From NCBI GenBank assembly GCA_027405735.1, contig JAPEHQ010000021.1, positions 682,001 to 746,000 of the forward strand: a stretch of 64,000 bases of DNA, given 5' to 3'. This DNA is from Mucor racemosus. Lineage: Eukaryota > Mucoromycota > Mucoromycetes > Mucorales > Mucoraceae. Position numbers and translations under genes: made by a program. Positions within the stretch are counted from its first letter, which is position 1. The number at the start of each line of letters is the position of its first letter. The notes beneath the pieces are model-generated. The model saw only the letters and a program-made list of their open reading frames with translations. It made no database searches and was not told where the DNA came from. Below, piece by piece: positions 24,327 to 34,971 of this stretch.

Positions 24327-24553
24327 GACGGATATCTATAATTTTCACATCTTTTTAATTTTCTATATATATCCTATTTTTTTTTGTATATCTTCAGATT
24401 TCATATTTTTATAACTTTATGAATTAAAATGATTATTAAATATAATAAACATTATCAAGAAGGCAACTTTTCCATTTTGCATGAAAAAGCAACATTATAT
24501 TTATGCTTTCTCTTAAGATACATACTAACTTCATATAAGATAAGATATCCGTC
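24327..24553. repeat. Right direct terminal repeat (227 bp), likely transposase promoter
   Basis: Identical to the left repeat at 22350-22580 except for loss of 4 bp (CTTT). It lies upstream of the transposase start on the - strand and so is the natural place for its promoter. The left flank of this copy is GTA and its right flank is the TAA target duplication. Confidence 0.85.
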
Positions 24554-24556
24554 TAA

Positions 24557-24960
24557 GCTGTATAACAGAAAAATTGAATATGAACGAATGTAAAGGAATC
24601 TTTACTAAAATGGGAGTTAGTATAACATCAGCTACAGCGCATAGAAACGCAAGTGATATTTAACAGATGCAGTTGCAGTTGGAAGTTTAGTTTTTAGAAG
24701 TATAAACACCTATAATTATACTGGAAAATCAAATAAACGTTATTAATTAAAATAAAAACATACACTAACTTTTCATTCCACCAGTGTTAGATGCAGATAT
24801 CAATTGTATAATCTCTATCAATGCGAAATGGTAATATGATATACTATACCAATTAGTTTGACGACTATAATCAATGACAATAATAATAAGATCAAGTTTT
24901 TAAAGTAACAATAACAAAAAATTACCAACAGTATAATAGTAAATCGTAGTTTAGTTCACT
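24557..24960. other. About 400 bp with no recognised feature
   Basis: AT-rich sequence between the DDE-chromo transposon and repeat B. No coding or repeat similarity was seen. Confidence 0.3.
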
Positions 24961-27627
24961 ATCGTTCAATATGACCGAATATTAATGAATCAGAGAAAAT
25001 ACAATACTAAAAAACTGATACCCAATGTAATATCGAGGCCAAGATTGATGAAAGGTGCATTCATCGTGGTGTAGTAGGTTGAAATCGCAACATTTTGATG
25101 GATAGAAATTACAGGACCAAAATGTTGTGCTTGCCTCAGGGGTTTCAAAAGAATTTAAGCCCATACTTCATCAGACCTACTACTTAGTAGATGCTAAATA
25201 CTCACCATATACTGTTAGTATCATCTTGGTTTTTATTTAATTGCTGTATTATTAAAAATCAAATTTTTCATAGCTTATAACAATGACAATAGAGTGTTTC
25301 TGATTTTATATTGATATGCATCATAAGGCGGGCTGATGATACGTTTTATACTACTGTAGGTGGAAGGTGGAATCAGCCCATTTAGTTTATGAAATTTGAA
25401 TGCAAATACCGAGGAACTATTTATAAGTACTTAGGTTGTTTCTGGTAAAGCATTGAATAAATTAGCTTGGGACAAAGAGGGTAAAAAGGCGGTAATAATA
25501 CGTTCCAGTAATGGCCATGTTTATTTTTGTGAAAATGAAGAGGTAAGACTAAAACTCAATATGAATCACCTTTGGCGCAGTAATTATAAAATAAGACTAT
25601 ATAATCATCAAATAAACTACCACACAATATTAACATGTATAAAGGTTTACAGTAATAAGCTTGAATCAAGTGGGTACAGCATCGTAAATTCTTGAAAAAA
25701 TTTTCAAGTATTATAAAATCTCTTATTTTTAAGATTTACAAGGCTTATAAGCGGAATATTAATTTAGAAAATTATTTTTGTCCAGATCATCAATTTTGAC
25801 ATTTTTTAATTTTTTTTTTCTGATTTTGCAAATCTAGAGTTAATTATACTACCAATTATAAAAACAAAAAATATGCACATATTCAGAATTTAGCGCTCTA
25901 TTTTCTCAATAAAAAATAACAAACATTTTTATTACTAAATATTACATAAAAATCCTTTAATCAAAAAACCGTTTTTGGACCAAAAGTACAAAGTTTTATT
26001 ACTTAGCATTTAATATTAAGCTTTTACGAAATCTGTATTACTCATAGCTACAATTTTCTCTCACAATGTATTATATTTAAATGTTGATTTTGGTATCAAA
26101 ATTTGATTTTTCTGTTTTTTCATCTAAATCATGAGTGTTGGTAAGGATAAAATGAGCCCCGAAAATGTCCGCTAAAAAAACTGAATTTTCAGACCGTACG
26201 TGGTTGAATATAATAGAAGTTTAAAAAGACCGCTTTTTTATTTAAAACTTAGATATATATCATAGTATAAGAGACCTAGCCATTCAATCTTGCTATGATG
26301 CTTAATCACGGCGTTGCTCTACGGGCTCGCTTTTGCAATTTTATAATGAATGTATGATATGGCAGACGGCGTTTCTGGTAGAAAATGCATGTTTCTATGA
26401 TAACAGATATTGCCTATTTTGTTTAGTTTATGGGTTGATGCTCTGTAACGCTGCTTTTACATTGGCTGAAATGTGCAATTTAGCAGGGGTTTAATTGCGC
26501 TAAATAATGTAAACCCTTAAAAATCCTTTTCTACGTGTGTTGTTTCTCTCTTTTTGTTTTCATATTTCAAGGATATTATTCACCGTTTGATAAGGCATAT
26601 CAGACTACAGTATCAAGCTGGTATTCTTTTCTTTTATCTGAATACGCATGCTAACATAAGGAACTAATATTTTTAATATAGGTAGCAGTCGTTATATTAG
26701 AGACTGATATTTTCCTTTAACCACATTTTAGAATCAAATATCATTATTTACTACTGTATTGTTGGACATATTTCTTGACTACCAGATCAAATCAAAGGCA
26801 ATAATGACATTTATATCTATTCAATAAAAAGCTAGAACTGGCTACAAACCCACTAAATGTTCCAGAAAAATGATAACATTTCAAATGATATAGGAACAAA
26901 AAAAAAGAATAATCTGATGTCTTAACTAATTACCATAGTTTTGATTGTAGCTATACTTGAAAACAAATCTTTTTACAGCTGGCAATCGTAAAAAACTAGA
27001 ATAGTAAGTTTAAAGAAGGTTAATTTGTTTAAATTTTAGATTTGGCTTGCATATAAACTGAAGCAGTGAGTGTTATTTAAGCTTATGCTCGAGCAAAAAC
27101 CATTATTGTTGTAAACATTATAGCTATAAACATATTTACAAATGATGATAATCGTAAATATATTGGTTCTTGCATGCATTGCTCTACATCAACAACGTAT
27201 TGAATTGTATTGTCTATAATTTATATTAATAAAAACAGATGTAATTTAAAAACCCATTTTAGTAAAAAATGCAATGGAATTTTGAGAACGGCACGATGCT
27301 CATGTACAAACCAATTTGTGCCCATACGATCAACTCATTATGCTCATGGTCAGATTTTATTATTATGCACAAATAGTGATAATGATATATTTATGGGCAA
27401 TTCTACTATTATGCACACATGGGATTAACATCATGCACATGGACAGAATCTTTAATTCTGCACATACAAGCTTAGCGTTGTTCTCCTATGCCGTTTCTTT
27501 TGTTGAGCCTATGTGCATCTTGTTATCTTTTTAGCCATATTCAGTGGGCACAACAGCTCAGCCTATAATGCGCAGCTCACCTGGGCACAATGAAAGCATC
27601 TTGTGCATCACAGGTCGGCCGTAATGC
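24961..27627 (+). repeat. Repeat B: large dispersed repeat carrying a dynein intermediate chain fragment
   Basis: This is the uninterrupted counterpart of repeat A, running without the LTR-1 insertion from the dynein fragment to the same 3' end GGTCGGCCGTAATGC. It shows the empty sites that define the LTR-1 (near 26585) and 72-bp MITE (near 27145) insertions in A. The internal 3' part (27290-27530) is rich in TTATGC(A/T)CA words spaced about 25-30 bp. Confidence 0.8.
25345..25552 (+). pseudogene. Dynein intermediate chain fragment inside repeat B (more decayed)
   Basis: It is homologous to 16842-17061. It still encodes LNKLAWDKEGKK followed by SSNGHVYFCENEEV, where copy A has GSGDGHVYIYDIGEL. 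An in-frame stop replaces the LW of LWNLN. Substitutions have destroyed the WD-repeat signature, consistent with a non-functional captured fragment. Confidence 0.7.
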
Positions 27628-27811
27628 AGGTTGTTCTATTGGACAGAAATATTATGTTTTGCTAAAGGTTTTCTCAATTTACAGTGATTGTGGAACAGGT
27701 AGAGATATTCACGGAAAAAAAGTATAAAAAAGCAATAGGAATTCGACTAGATAACGTTAGACTTTTATTATCCAGTAGAACTTAATTGACTCTTCTTTGA
27801 AAGGAAGATGT

Positions 27812-28043
27812 TGTCGGTTTTCGAGGATATTAAACAGCCAATTTTGAAGCCAATTCCATTTCTAACTCACATTGAAATGTAATTCTTATAAATAGTCTTT
27901 TAAACCAAGACCTAGAAGCTCTTGGTTCTTTCTTTTACCATTAGTTTTTCTAGTAATAAAGCCTACGTTCTCCATGATAAATGTTACTAGTCTTTATTAT
28001 TATTATTTCTATAAATAAGATCGTATGTATCCATAAACTCTCA
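27812..28043. mobile_element. Solo LTR, family LTR-2, 232 bp
   Basis: It begins TGTCGG and ends CTCTCA, flanked by GATGT at 27807-27811 and 28044-28048. LTR-1 copy A shows the empty site GGAAGATGTCCTTC. A TATAAATAG box (about 27887) and AATAAAG (about 27956) are present, as expected for an LTR with promoter and poly(A) signal. Confidence 0.85.
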
Positions 28044-28110
28044 GATGTCCTTCTATTTATACACAATTTCTAATCTATATTATAAATCAATGAGAACAAA
28101 CAGGAACATG

Positions 28111-28497
28111 TGTTGCATCCACAGGTTATTATAGTAATTTGTAAGATGATGAACCTTTTATATTGTAATCCTTATTGTGAAAGTAAGCTAACTACTGAGG
28201 GATGGCACTCCTAATTGTTCTCCGTTGAAGGATGATCCGGATTGTACGGGATATATGAGATACCATATTTGGTTGCATGAAATATGTGCTCCTCATGTAT
28301 GCTATGTTATTGATGTAAATAAATACTGATCTAACGAATGAAATTGTAATGTAGAATTTGTATATAAAAAGGACAAATTATTGATATTAAATAAAGATTC
28401 TCTTCAGTTTTTGTGTGTGATTTAATTTAACCAGTTTCTTTATTAAATTATACATTTTTTCTTGCTACAATATTTATTCTAAATCTTGTGCAATTCA
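28111..28497. mobile_element. Solo LTR, family LTR-3, 387 bp
   Basis: It begins TGTTGCATCC and ends GCAATTCA, flanked by ACATG at 28106-28110 and 28498-28502. The empty site is visible in LTR-1 copy A near 19003. A TATATAAAAAGG box lies at about 28361 and AATAAAG at about 28391. Together with LTR-2 it makes repeat B a three-level nest. Confidence 0.85.
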
Positions 28498-28904
28498 ACA
28501 TGCCATTTCCATAATCTATCCGATACCTTTAGGTCCTGATTTTATCATGAATGAAATCAGGCCATATAGAATAATGGTGTATTTATGATGATTCAGGTCA
28601 ATAATTATAATTTGCTAGGATCGACATCTCGGTTATAAGATTACTTGCTGTATCAATCAGACATGTCAAATCAAAGTGATTCCTGATTTATCCCAGCGGT
28701 AATTCAAGTTAGACACCAGATGAAATGGAGATCTAAATGGATGTAATCGACAGTGATCTGTAAAAGTAGAAATATAAACTTTTATGCAGGATATATGTAA
28801 ATCTACCATCATGTATAATTGAAGATTAATTGGATCAATATTCACAAGGATGGAATTTTTTTCTTTGGTTTTCTGCAGTTGTAAATATTAGTTTATTATT
28901 TTGT

Positions 28905-30420
28905 AAAACTTAAAACCTAAAACTCGTTATCCAAAGCTTAATTTTTGTATTCTTCACAAGATAGGTGTAATTGATTACTACTCTGCGTTTTTTGTTTTAG
29001 CAAAATATATTAATTTTTTGTCGAGATAACCAAAATAATAGTTCTTATCACAGCTTAAAACCTATCATACCGGGGTTCCAAAATTTATTTGTGGAAATGA
29101 ACGAAAAATGATTCAAAAAAGCAAAATTGTTTAATGGCACATGAGCTGCAAAGTAAGTCGACCTAGCGTATTAAATAGTTTTTGTACAGTTTTAAATTCT
29201 ACATCCATCTAAAAAAAATCAAACAAACATTTCAGATTAAATTTGGCGTAAAATACAAATGAAATTTTGGCTGTTTTTTGAATATACAAATCACTCTTTA
29301 TAAGCATATTTAAAATATAGTTAATTGAGGTGATGCGCAAAAAAATTATCTATAGATCGAGCTATTACTGAACCTTTTAGCTGCATTTGTCGTTGAGAAA
29401 ACAAGATTTTTGTCCAATTTTTTCTCAGATCCAGAATTTGGGACGAGGGTATACAAAGAAAAATGGAGGCTAGAAATGAAGGTTTGTTTTTGTACACATT
29501 TTTGAGGATATCTCCACGAAAAATCAATATTCTGAAAAAAACTAAATTGGATCCGAGAGAGCTCAATGAGCCCGATGACATGAGTGAAAAAAAAAACTGC
29601 TACTCAATTTAACGAACACTCTGAAATCTATTACAAAAATGCCAAAAAAATGAAAAAAAATAAAAGTGCTCATAATTTTTTTATACTGACATATGTTATA
29701 GAGCACTTTAAAACAAGTAAGTTTTATTATTGGAAAGCGTTGGTATACCTTAATATTTTCTAGAGATATGAAGCCTCAAATTTTTCAATTCTTTAGCAGT
29801 GAAATATGCGTAAAAAATTTGAAACATTAGCATTAAAAAATTAATACCAACTGCAAAAAATAGGATATTTCCGGAAACCTATTTTTGAATTAAAGCTGAA
29901 CATCTCAGGTACATTGACACATAATTTTTCTTTGGTATTATTTAGTGAAAAAAAAAAGTAGAGTAGGGATGAAAAGTGAGACCCAGTTTTCAAGGAAAAA
30001 GCAGTGCATGTTACACGTTTTCGAGTCTCTCATGAGATATAGAATAAATTTAGGAGCGGGTAGCATAATGAGACCAATTCATGTCTGTTTATTAGTGTCT
30101 AAGGTATATCCTAAAAGTGTGTATTATGAGGAGGCTAGTTATATTAGTCGAAAAACAAATGAATTTTATACCATCTTATTCAAAAATAACGACTGGTTAA
30201 CAATGTTACAACTAGAAATAACTCCACTCAATATTTATGTTGACCATTTTCCAAATGAAGTTTCTAATCATTCGCATTGCTTTTTTTATTCCATCATTTT
30301 TCGTACCTCTGGAACATGCACTGCAAAATGTGCCAAAACTGGATGGCTACTTTCTGCTTTTTACGAAATTTTGCAAATGCATTTTGAAAGCTTTAGAATT
30401 AATTTGTAGATATTTTTGCA
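28905..30420 (+). repeat. Repeat family R, copy 3 (longest)
   Basis: Collinear with copies 1 and 2 up to about 30150. It then continues into sequence the others lack or have lost. It contains a 154-codon + strand frame at 29945-30409 whose first part (for example INLGAGSIMRPIHVCLLVSK) is broken by stops in the other two copies. Copy 3 may therefore be closest to the ancestral coding state. The protein family is not recognised. Confidence 0.7.
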
Positions 30421-30527
30421 GGCAACCATGTTCACGGCTCAAACCCTTATTTTCGTACATATGAAAAGATAGATAGAAAAGGGATGGTGTAATTATACAA
30501 GTATAAAAGAATAAATTCTTTTTATTG

Positions 30528-32239
30528 TTATAAGGTAAAGCTAGCTCTTTGATTCTCCAATTGAGGTTTAGATGATTTGTAAATGTTATTCAATAACTGC
30601 TGCAAATCTTCATTGTCATCAATGTTATCATTAGAAGACATCTTTGCGTCTTGGTTGACAAGGCGATAGCCTTCAAGGCTTTCAACCTTATTAAAAAGAC
30701 CGGACATGAATAAAGTACGCTCTTTTACAGCCAATAAGCTGAATCTTTGTCTATTGTAGGCAGGTCGATCAAGAGACTTGACCAGCAAGTCAGTTGTATG
30801 TGTGAGATCATTTATTAAATGTTCTTCATGAGATATCCAATCCTACATACAATATTAGGATTTGCTTTCAATGTTTTCAGTGCACTGTTATTACCTGATC
30901 AGTATATCTTCCTTTATCCAAGCGTTCTAGAATGCCATGAATGGAAGCAAAATCCATGTTCTTTTGTTGCTGAACATTAAGTGCTACTCGCTGATTATCC
31001 AGTGATCTTGAAGCAGATTTTTGTATCTGTTGAACCAGATCTTGTAATACTTGATGCTTTGGTAAAGGAGCACGTTGATCTTCCATTCTACCCCTTGATA
31101 ACCTTTGCACTGTTTTGCCTAATGTAGCAGCAGCTAGCTCCTTGACTTGTTTTTCTGTCAAGTCGACTCTTTGATTATTCAACCTTGGTGCTACGTGAGA
31201 AAGTCGATCAATTGCAGTCAACAGTTGATCCAAATCACCTGCTGATGCTGTTTCAGTTGCATTGTGGTTCTTTTTGTCTTTGATAACCTGATTATTTGAT
31301 ATGATTGATTCGTATGCAGGAGGAGGAAGAGAAGGAGGAGAAGTAAACGGAGTAGCAGAAGCATCATCATTACCATCATGGATAGCGTCTTTTGCCGTCA
31401 AGAATAACTCATGATTAACATCGTAGGCAGGAGGTTGTTGTTGTTGTTGGATGGCTAATTTGCATACAATATTCATCAAATGATCCATTTCATCCCATAA
31501 CATGATCATTTCTTGACTAGCATCTGTCTCATCTATAGACATAATACCGGCCGCTCTTTTGCGTTGAAATATAGAGACTCGATCATGTAGTTCTTGTTGA
31601 AGTAAGTTAACATCTTCTTGTTGTTCTGTTTTTAATAAATCTTGTTGGCTAGTTGAATTCAATTCTAATAATCTATACACATCATTCAAAAGAGCAGCCA
31701 ATGAGCAAGACAATGTATAATCTTGTGCATTAAATTGTCGTTGAGGATGAGAATCTAATATTCTATATACATCTGATATATTAGTTGCTGGTGGAGATGA
31801 TTTACTGCGCGTCATTGGTGTTGATGATAATTCTTGCAGTAAATTTGTATTTTGAGTAATTGAGCCCAATAAGTTTTTTGGCACTTGTATTGAAGATGGA
31901 TCAGATAATCGTCGAACATGTTTATTAGGTAAGTTTTTAACAATTTGTAGTAGGAGTAAATCCAGTACACTAAGACAAATGTGCTTTACTGATTGTAGTG
32001 ATTCAACAACTTGGGCTGATAAACAACAATTATTTCCATACTCCATTGGTTCTTTGGAGAGTCTTTCTAGTATTGGATCATCTGTGATATCATGGTTTTC
32101 TGTGGTTGTCACTTGAGGTTGTTCTTCCTAAAGTATGATGGATTAGTGAATATTCGTTCTGTTAAATATATCTAAAAACGTATTTTACATCAATAGAGGC
32201 AGATGAGGATGGCTTTTTCTCTCTTTGCAACATGGCCAT
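30528..32239 (-). CDS. 532-aa protein with repeated (N/D)QR motifs, function unknown
   Basis: Three exons on the - strand: 32239-32189, 32127-30895 and 30842-30528. Both introns have GT..AG borders, all joins are phase 0 and the product is 532 aa. No known domain is recognised. A loosely repeated unit recurs: APRLNNQRVDL, GRMEDQRAPL, SRSLDNQRVAL, DKGRYTDQ, PAYNRQRFSL and KPQLENQRASF, usually preceded by an amphipathic helix with LxxxxxRL. An N-terminal DSHPQRQFNAQDYTL may be another unit. Glutamine and acidic/proline-rich linkers lie between (QQQQQPPAYD, PPSLPPPAYE; the PPAY motifs could bind WW domains). No signal peptide or membrane segment. The gene is divergent from KAR5 with about 340 bp between starts. 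Confidence 0.8.
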
Positions 32240-32331
32240 GATTTAGATTATTAACAGTAAAAAAAAAAAAAAAATAGAAAAAGAGAGTACAAAAGCACAA
32301 AAATTAAATCAGTGATTTTATAGATACTGAA

Positions 32332-32357
32332 CATATATATATACACACACACACAAA
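32332..32357. repeat. TA/CA microsatellite in a divergent promoter
   Basis: A (TA)n run followed by (CA)n lies in the shared upstream region between the 532-aa gene and the KAR5-like gene. It is a simple dinucleotide tract only. Confidence 0.6.
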
Positions 32358-32583
32358 TAAAAAGGGAGCTATAAACATCTCCTTTTACGAATATAGTACG
32401 ATTTAATAAAAAATATCTCCTTATTGTTTATATATAAAAGACACATAACAACAATCAAACAAAAAGTCAAGAAAATGGCATGTTATCAAGTTGGCATGGA
32501 TTATGATTCTTTTTGCTGATATAAAATGATGGTTGATATGAGTTTTGTTCTTTTATTCTTTCTCTCTTTTTACACGAACAGAT

Positions 32584-34866
32584 ATGAAATTACTATATAA
32601 GTTGATTGTAACAGTTATAACGATTGTAATATCACTAGAATATTCAATAAATAGCACAGTGCCATCATTTGACACTAGTAAGAAAGAACGCAAAAGGAAC
32701 AGCAAGTATTTTCCATGCCATCCGTGAGCCTCAACCTAGTAAATTTACTCACTAATGCTTTTTTGTATCAAAATATAGTTTCATTACTAAAAGAAAGAAT
32801 TGTTATTGATCATGGTTTAGGTAAAATAAAAAAACCTGTTTTTATTCGATCAACACATGCATCGTGTAACCAACGTATAAATTTATGAAAGAGTTGTACA
32901 AGAATTTACAAAACCATGAATCTGACTGTTTCAAAAAGGTGACAATAAAGCTCAATCAAGGATGTAGTTCTTTGAGTAATTTGGATGGCATTGAGAACAT
33001 GAAATGTTTGTAGATGGTTACGAAATATACGTGCAACATTTTACTAATAAAAAAACCCCCCTCTTCCATCAATTCAGATGCCATTATGTTGACTTTATGT
33101 GAATTATCTACTGCTCATATTCATATTCCTATCGAATGCGAAGCTTTACACAAAGATATCGATAACGTTAATGATGTAATAACGAATTGTGCTCAGTAAA
33201 TGTTATTGCATTCTATATTCTAGATTGTATAAAATAGTAACAATATCTATAGTACACTCTCTAAAATACCTCAAACATGGACATCATACAGTGGTATGCA
33301 CTGATATTTATTACATTTTGTATGTAGCTGACATTTATAACGCTCAGGTTACCACAGAGATGTAGGCAAGTATTTAAGAGTTTTGCTGGCGATTTGCTTC
33401 TTACGCCATCTATTTATATTACCTTGTACAACATGAGTAGTGATGATGTGCTTTGCTATTCGATATCCAATGGAAAAAGGTTGGTTTGCATTTTGATTGA
33501 TGAACATTAATTTCATTTCATTTTATCCTAGAAATACTCGAACGATTACATGCAAATATTACATTGAATCAGGCCAAGAATTTTGAATTGTTAAAGAATC
33601 AGCATGAGTATTTGATAAATTGGCATAAACAAGAAATGAATACATTTGATCATCTCAAAGAATCACAAAATGAACTATGGTATCAAGTGCAATCAGTACA
33701 GCAAATACATCTTCAAACAGCAAATCAAATTCAAATGATTTTTGATACATTGGTATTGGTACAAAACTCTACAGAATTAGTAGTTAATAAATACAACAGC
33801 ATGATACATTTTCATATGCAAGAGTTGCAAAATCAATTGAATGAAATTGCCACAAGACAAGCCATTGAAATTGATCAACTTGTAAATAATGTGTTGGATG
33901 ATTTAACACAAGTCGAGCATGGCCTTTCTAAAATGATTGATGCGCAACACAGAGTAATCAAAGATTGGGATGAAACAAAAGTGATTCAAAAGGAATATTT
34001 AGATGTTTGGCAAGACTCAATTGAGCAAGTAAATGACAGGTTAAACGAAGTGATGAATCATTCACTACAGCATTTGAAAAGTATTAAACAAGATATTTCA
34101 GTTATTCAAGATCAAATATCTTGGTTAATTTTACCTTTTAAATGGTTTCAAGAATCATTTACAAATTTATATATCAAAATTCGACATGGTGCTTTAAAGG
34201 TTTTGATTCATGTGCTTTTGTTTAATTATGTATGTAATGCAATAACAGGTGTCTTAATTAAGAAATTAGGATCAGCATCAACGATTACTGTTGGTACGTA
34301 TCTATAAACAACTTGTAAAGCTGTTTGATGACTAATGCAATTTATGCAAAAAAAATTAATAAAAAAGCGCATTTCTATATCTATCGCTTTTTGATAGAAG
34401 CATGTGGTAATGAATCGATTGAACTTTATACCGATTGTTTCTTGCTTGCTACAGAAGTAAGTATTTTTATGCAAATTGGAAATGCTAAATGTTAACATTA
34501 AATTCTCATCGCAAGTATGGCATTGCAAATAGATTTTGGTCTAATTTATTCGAGTTTACTCGTCGTAATTTCCTTGTTCATGATCAATTAGAGTTTGATA
34601 CACCTGATCCGATCCTCGATTATGATAAAGGTGGTCAATCTGGCCCATCCAGCCCTGGTGCAGTGGTGCCACACAATAACAGGAATTACAATCAATATCA
34701 TTTTCACAACTATTATCTTAAGCAACACGATGAAAATCAAGATGATGATCAAGAAACTGATGAAGAGCAAGATGAAGAAGAATTCGGTGATATTTTACCT
34801 ATGAAAGTAGGAGAATATACATATCCAGTGTACCATTTTCATCGATACTATGATCATTTTAAATAA
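32584..34866 (+). CDS. KAR5: KAR5/Tht1/GEX1-type nuclear fusion protein
   Basis: KAR5-family proteins sit in the nuclear envelope/ER and are needed for nuclear fusion after mating. Inferred exons: 32584-32677, 32779-32820, 32892-33005, 33078-33195, 33253-33293, 33348-33365, 33441-33479, 33532-34293, 34398-34456 and 34516-34866, giving 545 aa in one frame. Residues 1-22 form a signal peptide. The family cysteine-rich domain follows: ESDCFKK, then MKYAIMLTLCELSTA, IPIEC, then PQTWTSYSGYHRDV and CFAIRYPMEKE. A long coiled coil spans about 165-360. A hydrophobic segment lies at about 377-400, and the tail is acidic and His/Tyr-rich. The sixth exon is only 18 nt and its downstream intron appears to start with GC (GCAAGT). 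The start at 32584 was chosen because it gives a clean signal peptide; an in-frame ATG at 32545 is less likely. Confidence 0.85.
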
Positions 34867-34971
34867 AAATTTACCACCACTGGCTTTTAAACGAAATGTT
34901 CGTAGTAGTATGCCCCCAATTTTTAATTGAAATTTTTCGTTTACTTTAGTTGTTTTCTCATTCCAATAACT

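Larger units (their letters stand above)
22350..24553 (-). mobile_element. 2.2-kb DDE-chromodomain transposon with direct terminal repeats
   Basis: The whole unit is bounded by perfect inverted ends GACGGATATCT...AGATATCCGTC and by a 3-bp target duplication TAA (22347-22349 and 24554-24556). At each end lies a complete copy of a 231/227-bp sequence in direct orientation, and each copy itself starts GACGGATATC and ends GATATCCGTC. The inner ends are followed by TTC and preceded by GTA, so only the outer pair has matching flanks, showing that the full unit moved together. The 3-bp TWA-type duplication fits the PIF/Harbinger-IS5 superfamily. The terminal repeats differ only by a 4-bp CTTT slip, pointing to a recent insertion. 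Confidence 0.85.
27689..28752. mobile_element. Solo-LTR-like element, family LTR-1, copy B (hosting two nested LTRs)
   Basis: It begins TGTGGAACAGG and ends ATCGACA, with flanking direct repeats GTGAT at 27684-27688 and 28753-28757. After removing the two nested elements and their duplications 435 bp remain, collinear with copy A. Its insertion point and TSD differ from copy A, so the two are independent insertions. Confidence 0.75.

Noticed and set aside
32545..32583. Earlier ATG for the KAR5-like protein
   Set aside because: The ATG at 32584 gives a compact signal peptide; the upstream 13 residues weaken it. It remains a minor possibility.
33014..33199. 61-aa ORF MVTKYTCNILL... as a separate small gene
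   Set aside because: Its second half is exon 4 of the KAR5-like gene (YAIMLTLCEL...) and its first half is intron.
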